Origin: Bacteroidota bacterium
GTDB taxonomy: Bacteria > Bacteroidota > Bacteroidia > Flavobacteriales_D > Crocinitomicaceae
Direction: 5' to 3'
Length of the DNA: 64,000 bases
Assembly: GCA_016192075.1 (NCBI GenBank)
Contig: JACPUU010000012.1
Span: forward strand, 1 to 64,000
The position numbers were made by a program, and so were the translations under genes. Under the pieces are notes generated by a model. The model worked only from the letters and a program-made list of their open reading frames with translations, was not told the DNA's origin and did not search any database. Shown piece by piece: positions 51,465 to 60,235 of this stretch (within the stretch, counting starts at the first letter, position 1; every line of letters begins with the position of its first letter).

Positions 51465-52619
51465 ATGTTCAAAATCGGAGTATTAGGCGCCGGATCTATG
51501 GGATCAGGCATTGCACAGGTTGCCGCACAATGCGGTCACCCGGTCATTTTATGTGACACCAACGCCGCACAGCTCGACAATGCAAAAATCAGCCTGGCTA
51601 AAACGCTCGAAAAACTGGTTGAAAAAGCAAAAATTACGGCCGCTGAATCACAAGCTATGCAGCAGCGTATTTCCTACGCAAATAGCATCCAGGATTTTTC
51701 GGCCTGTGATCTGATCATAGAAGCCATTATTGAAAACCTGGAAATTAAAAAGACGGTTTTTTCACAACTGGAATCGATTGTTTCTGAAACCTGTATTCTG
51801 GCTTCCAACACATCATCACTTTCCATCGCATCCATTGCATCTGCTTGTAAAAATCCGCAGCGCGTAATCGGGATTCACTTTTTTAACCCGGCGCCGCTGA
51901 TGCCGCTGGTTGAAATTATTCCGGCGGTGCAAACCAGTGACGCCTCCACTAAAACATCGCGTGACCTGGTTGATTCCTGGAAAAAGGTAACGGTTTTGGC
52001 GAAAGATACACCAGGCTTTATTGTCAACCGGGTGGCACGTCCGTTCTACGGTGAGGCACTGCGCATTTACGAGGAAGGGATTGCTGATTTTGCAACCATT
52101 GACTGGGCCATGACAGAACTGGGCGGCTTTAAAATGGGCCCCTTTACCCTGATGGATTATATTGGCAATGATGTAAACTATGCTGTCACCGAATCTGTCT
52201 TTACATCTTTTTATTATGACCCGCGTTATAAACCATCCCTGACTCAGAAAAGGCATGCTGAAGCCGGCTGGTTTGGCCGAAAATCAGGCCGGGGTTATTA
52301 CAGTTATGCCAAAGATGCCCTATCACCTGAACCTAAAAAAGACCTGAAACTGGCTGAGCAGATTTTTAACCGGGTTTTGGTTATGCTGATCAATGAAGCT
52401 GCAGATGCGGTTTTTCTGAATATTGCCTCGGTAAAAGATGTGGACCTGGCTATGACCAAAGGTGTAAATTACCCCAAAGGACTCCTGCAATGGGCCAATG
52501 AGCTTGGCATTGACAAGGTTTTGGAACAGCTGGATGCGCTTTACAATGAGTACCGTGAAGATCGCTACCGGGCAAGTGTCCTTTTGCGCCGAAAAGTCCA
52601 GTCAGGACAAGGGTTTTGA
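51465..52619 (+). CDS. 3-hydroxyacyl-CoA dehydrogenase, PaaH-like
   Basis: 384 residues. The N-terminal Rossmann domain starts IGVLGAGSMGSGIAQVAAQCG (NAD site GxGxxG); the active His is in GIHFFNPAPLMPLVEI, and FIVNRVARPFYGEALRIYEEG is the 3HCDH signature. The C-terminal half has a second, degenerate 3HCDH domain (LINEAADAVFLNIASVKDVDLAMTKGVNYPKG), as in PaaH. It oxidises 3-hydroxyacyl-CoA with NAD+. It follows the PaaG-like gene in the same direction at 96 bases. Confidence 0.9.
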   Translation: MFKIGVLGAGSMGSGIAQVAAQCGHPVILCDTNAAQLDNAKISLAKTLEKLVEKAKITAAESQAMQQRISYANSIQDFSACDLIIEAIIENLEIKKTVFSQLESIVSETCILASNTSSLSIASIASACKNPQRVIGIHFFNPAPLMPLVEIIPAVQTSDASTKTSRDLVDSWKKVTVLAKDTPGFIVNRVARPFYGEALRIYEEGIADFATIDWAMTELGGFKMGPFTLMDYIGNDVNYAVTESVFTSFYYDPRYKPSLTQKRHAEAGWFGRKSGRGYYSYAKDALSPEPKKDLKLAEQIFNRVLVMLINEAADAVFLNIASVKDVDLAMTKGVNYPKGLLQWANELGIDKVLEQLDALYNEYREDRYRASVLLRRKVQSGQGF

Positions 52620-52672
52620 TTAAATGATCAGGTCTTTTTATTATTTGAGGTAACAGAATGGATCCTTTGGGT

Positions 52673-52680
52673 TATTTTTG
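52673..52680 (+). promoter_or_regulatory. -7 box (TATTTTTG) of the WG-repeat gene
   Basis: TATTTTTG matches TAnnTTTG and ends 15 bases before the ATG at 52696. No -33 match. Confidence 0.35.
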
Positions 52681-52695
52681 TTTAAAAATAATCCT

Positions 52696-55569
52696 ATGAA
52701 ATTCCGCTTTTACGCATCACTTTCATTGCTGCTTTCACTGAGCTCCGTTTCAGTTTTTTCGCAACAGGAAATTATTGACCGGGTATTCAGTAATAAACCG
52801 GTTGATTACAGAAGCCAACTTGTTATCGAAGACACCCTGGCGGCCGGGTACTTTTACAACTCATCACAAGACGGGTATTCGTATTCCTCCACGTTTGGGC
52901 TGCCTGATTTTCAGAATTTCCTGAGCTACCGCAACAAACTTACCGGTAAAGTAGGTTTTATTGTTCTCGGTACTTCTGTTTCCGGCTACAGTGATGCAAT
53001 AGCTGACAGTATTTACTTTCTGCAGACTAAAGATGTGGAATCTTCAGAAGGGTATGATGATATGGGGAATTATGTGATGAGTTCTCATGCCAAAGTAGTG
53101 CAGTTTTATTTTGAAATGGCCCAGGGGGCAGATGAATACTGGACCGTAACTGAAGGCAGTGCCAACTATTCAGTTCAAAAATCAGGTACTATTGAGAAAG
53201 ACTTTTTTAAAGCGGTTGCTTTTACAGAGGTGATTACGCCGGAAGGGTATTCAACGGTAAAAGCTGTTTATGCCAATATCGGTACAAACCGTGTTTACAA
53301 ATCAGCCGTGCTGGATGAACGGGTAACCATCAATGAGGTGTATGCCTATCATTATGATTATTACGGAGAATATGATTATTACTACAGCTATGAAATGCCT
53401 GAGACAGACTATTCCGTACCGTATTTTGAAACGCAGATGAATTATGCTCCAATTGAAATTAGTTATACCCTGTCGGGTGATACCATTGGAGATGTACTTT
53501 CCTATTCATACCCTGAGGCAGATCCAAATGCATATTACCACAAAGCCATACCGGATGAATTCAGCGGTGTGTGGAAAGCAGAGAATGACACCATGATTAT
53601 TGTTGACGGAGATGACATGTGGTCCGCTTATGGCGTTTTTCTGGCAACCATTGATTCGTATAAAGGGTTGTATGAGGCATCTAAAGTATCGTTAAGTGAA
53701 GCATTGAGTAAAATGAATCTTTCAGCAGATGATCAGAAAAAAGTAGAAGCCGGGTGGAAGGGATCCAAAACTGATATCCGCCTTCTTTCACTAAGTTCAT
53801 GGGCTGTGGTGGCACGCTACAAAGACATTTACCTGGCCAATGACCAGGTTATGGCACACATCTATTTTGAAGGAGACATGGACGGCAACCGCATCACCGG
53901 CGTAGAATTTCTGACCCCTGAAAAAGTGTATGAGAATTTTGGTTTTGCCTATTATGACAGCTATAATTATACCACCAATGTAAAAGATCTGAACGGCGAC
54001 CCGGTAGATTTGTATAACGCAGGCGTTGCTTATTATTACAATTACAACCTGAGTGTGGCTGATCGCAATATTGACAAAGAAGGGAACCTTGTACTCACCA
54101 CTGAGTCACTTGGAAGTCTGACTTTCAAAGCCTATTCAGGCGGAAGCAATTATGTTGGAAAAGTACGCTATCAGTGGATTGGAAGCAGCGATTTTGATGA
54201 AAATGCAATCATTGTTGGTGTTAAATCAATGCCCTACAAAATAGTAGATGAGTCAGGCAAAGTGATGGCAGATGATATTTTCTCGATGTATGTGACCAAT
54301 GTACAGGGGTTTAATCTCTACCAGATTTATAACAGCCAGAACAAAGTGGGAGTGATGGGACCTGACGGAAACTGGATGGTAAAACAGGAGTGGGATGCTG
54401 TTTCCGTTCTCGGACCTTCATCATCGTATGGGTATGACGGATACGGAACCATAGGCCTGCCGGTTTTTTTCAGTGTTATGAACGGCGATAAATATGGTGC
54501 GCTGGATTCTAAAGGAAACTGGATTGTTCCAATGGGGTATGATTACATTGAAGTTTGTTCAGGACAAATTCTGGCATCCCGTTCCGGAAAAATTTCTGTT
54601 TTTTCATTTGACGGCAAAATGCTGATTGACCAGCTTGATGGTTTTGGCGGTGGATATTATTACGGATATGCTACCGATTGTTATTCGTTTGACTATACGG
54701 CTACCGGGTCACGCATTCTGATCAAAGATTCCAAATACGGTATTGTGGACAAAAACTTTACGATAACTGTACCTTTTAAATACAGCAATATTACCCCCGT
54801 TACCGGAAGCAATAAATACATTGTGGCTGATGAAAATGGGAAATATGGAATGATTAATGACAAAAATGAAGAGGTTCTGGCATTTGAATACGATCTGATG
54901 ATTCCGTTTGATTATTACCCGAACAGACTTGTTGCAAGTAAAGATGGTAAACAAGGTGTAATCAATGAAAATGGTGAAGTACTCATTCCGTTTGAATACT
55001 ATTCTATTTCAACCGGTTCAGACTGGATGAGCAACATGATTTATATTTCAGACCCTGATTACCGTACCAACATTATTGATACAACCGGAAAATCAATCAT
55101 TGATGCAGGTTGCAGCTATGTGTATTATTACCCGACACAAGAAATTTTTTACTGCAGCGGTTATGACGGACAATTTACATTTTATGATAAAAACGGAACA
55201 CAGCTTTATTCCAAAATAGCTACATACATTGATCCGTATTCAGCGTATGATTATGTTCAGATTTCACAGGTAGGTGATTATGAACAACCGCTTTTTGGTG
55301 CATTTGATCTAACATCCGGTGCTGATTTAATGCCGTATGAATTTGAATCACTTTATCCGTTCTGGATTAATGACCAGGTTTTCTTTGCAGGAACTAAAAA
55401 GGGAAAACTCGGCATTTATTCCATTGACGGCACAACGCTAGTGAAACCAAAAGGCTTGTACCTCGATAACTATTACTATGAAACCGGCGAGTATGGTCCT
55501 GAAGAAGGATACTATGTTGAAATTTCAAACAAAAAAGGAAAATCAAAACTGATTCGCCTTAACTGGTAA
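52696..55569 (+). CDS. Large secreted protein with C-terminal WG repeats
   Basis: 957 residues from the ATG at 52696, with a signal peptide (about 1-23). The N-terminal half (to about 540) is a beta-rich, very Tyr/Asp-rich region (HYDYYGEYDYYYSYEMPETDY, for example) without a named domain. The C-terminal half carries WG-type beta repeats: GKYGMINDKNEEVLAFEYDLMIP, GKQGVINENGEVLIPFEYYS, DKYGALDSKGNWIVPMGYDYIE, KYGIVDKNFTITVPFKY and KGKLGIYSIDGTTLV. These repeats often form surface or toxin-like folds. No T9SS sorting tail is evident. A strong terminator follows. Function unknown. Confidence 0.85.
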   Translation: MKFRFYASLSLLLSLSSVSVFSQQEIIDRVFSNKPVDYRSQLVIEDTLAAGYFYNSSQDGYSYSSTFGLPDFQNFLSYRNKLTGKVGFIVLGTSVSGYSDAIADSIYFLQTKDVESSEGYDDMGNYVMSSHAKVVQFYFEMAQGADEYWTVTEGSANYSVQKSGTIEKDFFKAVAFTEVITPEGYSTVKAVYANIGTNRVYKSAVLDERVTINEVYAYHYDYYGEYDYYYSYEMPETDYSVPYFETQMNYAPIEISYTLSGDTIGDVLSYSYPEADPNAYYHKAIPDEFSGVWKAENDTMIIVDGDDMWSAYGVFLATIDSYKGLYEASKVSLSEALSKMNLSADDQKKVEAGWKGSKTDIRLLSLSSWAVVARYKDIYLANDQVMAHIYFEGDMDGNRITGVEFLTPEKVYENFGFAYYDSYNYTTNVKDLNGDPVDLYNAGVAYYYNYNLSVADRNIDKEGNLVLTTESLGSLTFKAYSGGSNYVGKVRYQWIGSSDFDENAIIVGVKSMPYKIVDESGKVMADDIFSMYVTNVQGFNLYQIYNSQNKVGVMGPDGNWMVKQEWDAVSVLGPSSSYGYDGYGTIGLPVFFSVMNGDKYGALDSKGNWIVPMGYDYIEVCSGQILASRSGKISVFSFDGKMLIDQLDGFGGGYYYGYATDCYSFDYTATGSRILIKDSKYGIVDKNFTITVPFKYSNITPVTGSNKYIVADENGKYGMINDKNEEVLAFEYDLMIPFDYYPNRLVASKDGKQGVINENGEVLIPFEYYSISTGSDWMSNMIYISDPDYRTNIIDTTGKSIIDAGCSYVYYYPTQEIFYCSGYDGQFTFYDKNGTQLYSKIATYIDPYSAYDYVQISQVGDYEQPLFGAFDLTSGADLMPYEFESLYPFWINDQVFFAGTKKGKLGIYSIDGTTLVKPKGLYLDNYYYETGEYGPEEGYYVEISNKKGKSKLIRLNW

Positions 55570-55584
55570 AAAAAAAAGTAATTG

Positions 55585-55622
55585 AAAAGACCGCCTGCTG
55601 AAAAGGGGCGGTCTTTTTTTTT
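55585..55622 (+). terminator. Rho-independent terminator of the WG-repeat gene
   Basis: AAAAGACCGCC and GGCGGTCTTTT (11-bp stem, 11-base loop) with a long T run after it. It starts 16 bases after the stop codon. Confidence 0.92.
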
Positions 55623-55654
55623 GTAACAAAGCTGTTCATTTGCATTATTAGGGC

Positions 55655-56218
55655 ATGAACCGTATTTTGTTCATCTTCCTTTTGCTGACAACACGCACGG
55701 CGGTGGCTATGGATACGCTGTTTACCCATCCGTTGTATCCGCCTCTTGTTTATGAAGGAGATGAATATAATTTCTACAAATACACCCCAAAATATGTACC
55801 TGAGGATATGCTGCATTGTTTCAAAATTCTGGGAACAAGTGGCGCCGGTAACCTGGAGCGGTTTTCAGCGCGTTCGCGCGATGAAGTCATGGAGCGCGGT
55901 ATTTTTGATCGCGGGTACCGCCTGCGAAAAGAATTTTGCCTGGAGGGCTTTTCCACTTTCACGCACTATTTTCACAGGCATGGTATTTATTATCCCTATG
56001 CCATGCAAACATTTATACTGCTTTCGTTTCATCAGTATCTGAACGGAGACCGCATTACCTGGCACCAGAATAAATCCGCCGCATTAAAAAACCGTCATGG
56101 TGAAAATGATGCGTGGAAAAAACGCACCCGGCAACTTTTTAAACCGGTCAAAGAAGATCCGGTCATCCTGGAAAGCGAGCCGGTAATTACACCCGAAGAT
56201 GCCTTTTTTCAGTGGTGA
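55655..56218 (+). CDS. Secreted protein, possibly DUF6794-like
   Basis: 187 residues with a signal peptide (about 1-18). The mature region is helical: PEDMLHCFKILGTSGAGNLERFSARSRDEVMERGIFDRGYRLRKEFCLEGFSTFTHYFHRHGIYYPYAMQTFILLSFHQYLNG. The pattern of a short Leu/Phe-rich helix, a charged RKxFCL block and HxxGIYYPYxMQ resembles the DUF6794 proteins that occur in Bacteroidota, but I cannot confirm this. It is a single gene after a terminator, convergent with the SDR gene. Function unknown. Confidence 0.65.
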   Translation: MNRILFIFLLLTTRTAVAMDTLFTHPLYPPLVYEGDEYNFYKYTPKYVPEDMLHCFKILGTSGAGNLERFSARSRDEVMERGIFDRGYRLRKEFCLEGFSTFTHYFHRHGIYYPYAMQTFILLSFHQYLNGDRITWHQNKSAALKNRHGENDAWKKRTRQLFKPVKEDPVILESEPVITPEDAFFQW

Positions 56219-56229
56219 TAGCATTGTAC

Positions 56230-56913
56230 TTAAGGCGTAGACAATGAAACCGGAATTGTTTTTCCGTTAATCCACCGGTTTGCGTTGAGTGAAAAATCAG
56301 TAATAAATTCAGCCATTTCAGCGGCGCTGACAGGTGCCTTGTAACCGGGAAAAGCTTCTCCCAGCATTTCAGTTTGGGCCGAACCCAGCGCCAGGCAATT
56401 CACTGCAATTTTCTGCTCTTTTAATTCCTCAGCAAGGCATTCTGAAAAACCGGCAACGGCTGATTTGCTTGAGCTATAAACGCTAAGTCCGGGAAATTTG
56501 ACACTTCCCTGGAAGCCCCCCATGGAACCAATGTTGACAATGTGGGCACCGGCTTTCATGAGTGGAATGGTAACCTGGCAGGTTTCGATCAATCCAAAAA
56601 CATTGGTTGCAAAAACCTGTTCCATGTCCTGGCGGGTGATTTCTAAAACAGGTTTATTTACAAGCTTGCCGGCGTTGTTGATGAGAATGTCTACCTGGCT
56701 GAAGTGTGCCGTAATAATTGAATGCAAATGGGGTCCCAGATTTTCCCGGGTAAGGTCGAGTGCTTCAACCCGCAGCCGTGGATTTTGGGCCTGTAATTTT
56801 TTCAGTTCAGCCAGGTTGCGTGCCAGCAGCAGCACGTTATGGTTTTCAGCAAGTATAAGGGCTAATGCCGCTCCAATGCCACTGCTTGCTCCGGTAATAA
56901 TAATGTTTTTCAT
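56230..56913 (-). CDS. SDR-family oxidoreductase
   Basis: 227 residues, short classical SDR. TGASSGIG at 6-13; NNAGKLVN near 79-86; active Ser in NIGSMGGFQGS, and YSSSKSAVAG for Tyr and Lys. The C-terminus lacks the longer extension of other members. It lies 34 bases downstream of the paaE-like gene on the same strand and may be part of the same operon. Substrate unknown. Confidence 0.87.
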   Translation of the reverse strand: MKNIIITGASSGIGAALALILAENHNVLLLARNLAELKKLQAQNPRLRVEALDLTRENLGPHLHSIITAHFSQVDILINNAGKLVNKPVLEITRQDMEQVFATNVFGLIETCQVTIPLMKAGAHIVNIGSMGGFQGSVKFPGLSVYSSSKSAVAGFSECLAEELKEQKIAVNCLALGSAQTEMLGEAFPGYKAPVSAAEMAEFITDFSLNANRWINGKTIPVSLSTP

Positions 56914-56947
56914 ATAAACGTCAGATTATTTCCGGAACGCGCAGGTA

Positions 56948-58015
56948 TTAATATTCGTCAAATGATACAACCACCTTTTCAGAAGTGGGATGTGACTGGC
57001 AGGTTAAGATAAAACCGGCTGCTACTTCATCGGCATCCAGCGCATAGTTCAAATCCATCTTTACAGTACCTTCCAGTACTTTTGCCTTACAGGTACAGCA
57101 AACACCACCTTTGCATGAAAAGGGTACATCTGCCCCGGCATCCTGTGCGGCTTGTAAAATAGATTTACCGGCAGTATTCAGTTTGAAAGAATACGGTTCG
57201 TCATCCATAATTACGGTCATTGCTGCTTCAACTGCTACACCGGCCGGTTCTCCCTTTTTGTCACTTTCAGTTGGGGTGGCGGTAAAAAGTTCAAAATGTA
57301 TTTTGGATGAAGGAATGCCTTTGCTGATAAACAAGTCTTTTCCGGTCAAAATCATTTCCTGAGGCCCGCAAGCGTAAATGCCATCAATAGAAAGTGCAGC
57401 CAGGTGTGCATTAAAAAGCGCCTCGAATTTGGCTCTGTCAAGCCGGCCGTTGGTAAGTGCATTTCCGCTGTCTTCACGGGTGAGAATATAATTCAGTTTA
57501 AAATTAGGGTTTGACGCCGCAAGCTGATCGAGTTCTTTTTTGAATATGGTATCTGCTTTGGTTTTGTTCGAATAATAAAGATAAACGGTGCTGTTTTTCT
57601 CTGTTTCAAGAATCGATTTGATCATAGAAATAACCGGCGTGATACCTGATCCGGCAGCAATAAAAACGTGATTCTTTGTTGAGTCAGCGCTGGCCTGAAC
57701 GGAGAAGTTACCCATAGGTGGCATTACCTCAATGGTATCACCTATTTTCAGCGCCTGCGTGGCAAATGAAGAAAAAGTGCCCTTGTTAATGCGTTTTACA
57801 GCAACACGAAGTTCATTTTCTGACGGTGCTGAGCAGATTGAATAAGACCGGCGGACTTCAGATCCGTCAACCAGGGTTTTCAGGGTCAGGTATTGACCGG
57901 GTTTGAATTTAAAGTCCTGTGAAAGGTTCACCGGTACGCTGAATGCAATGGAAACCGTATCATCGGTTTCTGGTTTGATATCCTGAATGGTCAGTGAATA
58001 AAATTTTGTGCTCAT
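56948..58015 (-). CDS. paaE: Phenylacetyl-CoA epoxidase reductase subunit, PaaE-like
   Basis: 355 residues from the ATG at 58015. The N-terminal ferredoxin-NADP reductase part has RRSYSICSAPSENELRVAVKRI (FAD site) and FIAAGSGITPVISMI with YLYYSNKTKADTIFKKELDQLA (NADPH). The C-terminal plant-type 2Fe-2S domain has C-x4-C-x2-C in FSCKGGVCCTCKAKV and a further Cys in FILTCQSHP. PaaE passes electrons to the PaaABCD ring-epoxidase. A TACTTTTG -7 box at 58043-58050 supports the 58015 start rather than 58045. The epoxidase subunits are not in the window. Confidence 0.88.
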   Translation of the reverse strand: MSTKFYSLTIQDIKPETDDTVSIAFSVPVNLSQDFKFKPGQYLTLKTLVDGSEVRRSYSICSAPSENELRVAVKRINKGTFSSFATQALKIGDTIEVMPPMGNFSVQASADSTKNHVFIAAGSGITPVISMIKSILETEKNSTVYLYYSNKTKADTIFKKELDQLAASNPNFKLNYILTREDSGNALTNGRLDRAKFEALFNAHLAALSIDGIYACGPQEMILTGKDLFISKGIPSSKIHFELFTATPTESDKKGEPAGVAVEAAMTVIMDDEPYSFKLNTAGKSILQAAQDAGADVPFSCKGGVCCTCKAKVLEGTVKMDLNYALDADEVAAGFILTCQSHPTSEKVVVSFDEY

Positions 58016-58042
58016 GCCTTGGTTTTCTGTAAATTTTGGATG

Positions 58043-58050
58043 CAAAAGTA
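58043..58050 (-). promoter_or_regulatory. -7 box (TACTTTTG) of paaE
   Basis: TACTTTTG on the minus strand matches TAnnTTTG and lies 27 bases before the chosen start. No TTTG lies 19 bases upstream. Confidence 0.45.
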
Positions 58051-58216
58051 GTAATTTAACCCAATTCAGCAGCTATTCACCCGGCCCGGCCCGTTTTACC
58101 CGGCTGCCGGTCAGCCTTATATCATTGAATCAACGGGCTTTTCAATGCTTAAAAATCTTGTTGACAATGAACCCGGGTTGTGAATAAAGTAAGCACCATA
58201 GTTCGGTTGAAATTCG

Positions 58217-58224
58217 TAAATTTG
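58217..58224 (+). promoter_or_regulatory. -7 box (TAAATTTG) of the DUF3857 gene pair
   Basis: TAAATTTG matches TAnnTTTG, 64 bases before the ATG at 58289 and 16 before the alternative ATG at 58241. The upstream -33 position does not match. Confidence 0.4.
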
Positions 58225-58288
58225 AATCGTTTAATTTTTAATGTACCCAAAACCCGGAAAAGGTAGTCCGGAAACAAAAAAAATCACC

Positions 58289-60232
58289 ATGATCAGAACT
58301 GGTTTAGTCCTGCTTTTTTTGACCAATTGTTTGGCTCTTTTTGCACAAAAAGAAATAGACCTGGCGGCTTTCCAGGCAAAATATAAAAATGACCTGGGTG
58401 TGGTGCTGAATCATACCCAAACTGTAACAATCGCTGTAAATTCAAAAACCGGTGAACTGGATATTTTTGAAACCGACCACGAAGAAATTCTTTACCTAAA
58501 AAACAGCGCCCGGTTTTATACCGAAGAAAGTATTTCTCTTTCTGACTTTTTTGAGTCTGTTGTTTCTATCAATGCCATGGTTATTAAGGCAGACGGAAAA
58601 AAAGTAAAGCTGAAAGAAGACGATTTCAAAACGGTAGACTCGCCGCCAAGTTCGTGGGTTTTTCACGACGATGACAAAGAAATAATTTTTGATTTTCATG
58701 AATTGCGTGAAGGGTATCGCACGGTTATTGAATATACCAAAAAGGTTAAAAAACCGGAATTTTTTGATATTTTCCATTTTATATCCGGTTTTCCGGTAGA
58801 ATATGCCGCCTTGAAAATTTCTTTTCCGCAAGCTGTTGAACTTAATTTTTATGAGCGTGCATTTACAAACAGCCCCATTGTGAAAAACGAGGTAACAGAT
58901 AAAAAGGGAATCCGCACCGTTTCATGGGAATATAAAAACATACCGGCCTTTAAATCAGAAGAGGGCAGTACCAATATCAACAACCACATTCCCCACATTG
59001 TAGCGCAGATTAAGGGATATACCGTAAACGGTGAACGAAAAGCGGTAATTGGTTCGGTAGATGAATTGCATGCATTCTACGTCGAGTTTCTGTCTCAAAA
59101 AGAAGATGAGTCTAACCGCAAAGAAATTAATGATGTTACCCGCAGCCTGATCGAAGGAAAAGAAACGGAATATGAAAAAATGGATACCATTTACAAATGG
59201 GTTCAAACCAATATCAAATACATTGCTTTTGAAGATGGCATCAACGGGTATGTTCCGCGGTCGTGCAGTGAAGTCATGAAAAACCGTTACGGAGATTGCA
59301 AAGACATGAGTAATCTGCTGATCGAAATGCTGGCCTTTGCCGGTGTAAAGAACGCTTACGTAGCCTGGGTTGGCACCAATGACATTCCTTACCAGATGAG
59401 TGAAATTCCGTCACCGCTTACCTGCAATCACGTTATTTGCGTGGTAGAAAAACCAGAGGGCGGATATTATTACCTCGATGCCACCGGCTCTGAAATGGGG
59501 TTCCTGGCGCCGCCTTCATCCATTCAGGAAAAAGAAATTCTGGTACACAAAGGGCCGGAGAGCTATGAACTTTACAAAGTACCGGCTGTAGATGCATCCA
59601 AAAATTATTTTCGCACACGCATTGAATACACGTGTACAGAAACTGATTCTATCCGCGGAACCGGAACCGATTACCTGGGCGGTTATGAACGTGAATCGCG
59701 CAGCTATGACCTGAAAAACCTTGACGACGAAGACCTGTATGATTATGTAAAAGACATTTGCCTGGGCGGGCGAAACAGGTTTACGCTCAGTAACTACGAA
59801 CTTAAAAACCTGGATGACAACAACGCTGAATTGCAGATAGATTATACGTTTTCAGTAGATAACCTGTTTATCCGGTACGGATCTGATTATATTCTGAACC
59901 CGGTATTATTCAAACCGCGGATTACTCAATTTAACCACGAAGATTATAAGTATGACCGCAGTAAAGAACATCACCGTACAGTAGATTATGAATTCCGTTT
60001 CACCATTCCTGAAGGGTTTCAACTCAAACACCTGCCGGAAAATGTAACCTATAATCACAACAACATGTCTTTTAATGCTGATTACCGTGTTGAAGGCAAT
60101 GTTATTGTTGTAACAATGGTTTACCAATACCACATGCTGGTGATAACACCTGAAATGTTTGATGATTGGAATACATTTTCTGACCAGATAAATGCAGCAA
60201 CATCTCAAACCATTATTTTGCAAAAGATCTAA
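58289..60232 (+). CDS. DUF3857 transglutaminase-like protein
   Basis: 647 residues from the ATG at 58289, which starts a signal peptide MIRTGLVLLFLTNCLALFAQ; the upstream ATG at 58241 would add a polar extension. The N-terminal DUF3857 domain (about 30-270) is followed by a transglutaminase-like domain with an intact triad: Cys337 in RYGDCKDM, His381 in CNHVICVV and Asp397 in YYLDATGS. A C-terminal DUF2569/beta region follows. It is secreted and may cleave or cross-link peptides in the periplasm or on the surface. The second gene starts 3 bases after it. Confidence 0.88.
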   Translation: MIRTGLVLLFLTNCLALFAQKEIDLAAFQAKYKNDLGVVLNHTQTVTIAVNSKTGELDIFETDHEEILYLKNSARFYTEESISLSDFFESVVSINAMVIKADGKKVKLKEDDFKTVDSPPSSWVFHDDDKEIIFDFHELREGYRTVIEYTKKVKKPEFFDIFHFISGFPVEYAALKISFPQAVELNFYERAFTNSPIVKNEVTDKKGIRTVSWEYKNIPAFKSEEGSTNINNHIPHIVAQIKGYTVNGERKAVIGSVDELHAFYVEFLSQKEDESNRKEINDVTRSLIEGKETEYEKMDTIYKWVQTNIKYIAFEDGINGYVPRSCSEVMKNRYGDCKDMSNLLIEMLAFAGVKNAYVAWVGTNDIPYQMSEIPSPLTCNHVICVVEKPEGGYYYLDATGSEMGFLAPPSSIQEKEILVHKGPESYELYKVPAVDASKNYFRTRIEYTCTETDSIRGTGTDYLGGYERESRSYDLKNLDDEDLYDYVKDICLGGRNRFTLSNYELKNLDDNNAELQIDYTFSVDNLFIRYGSDYILNPVLFKPRITQFNHEDYKYDRSKEHHRTVDYEFRFTIPEGFQLKHLPENVTYNHNNMSFNADYRVEGNVIVVTMVYQYHMLVITPEMFDDWNTFSDQINAATSQTIILQKI

Positions 60233-60235
60233 CCC

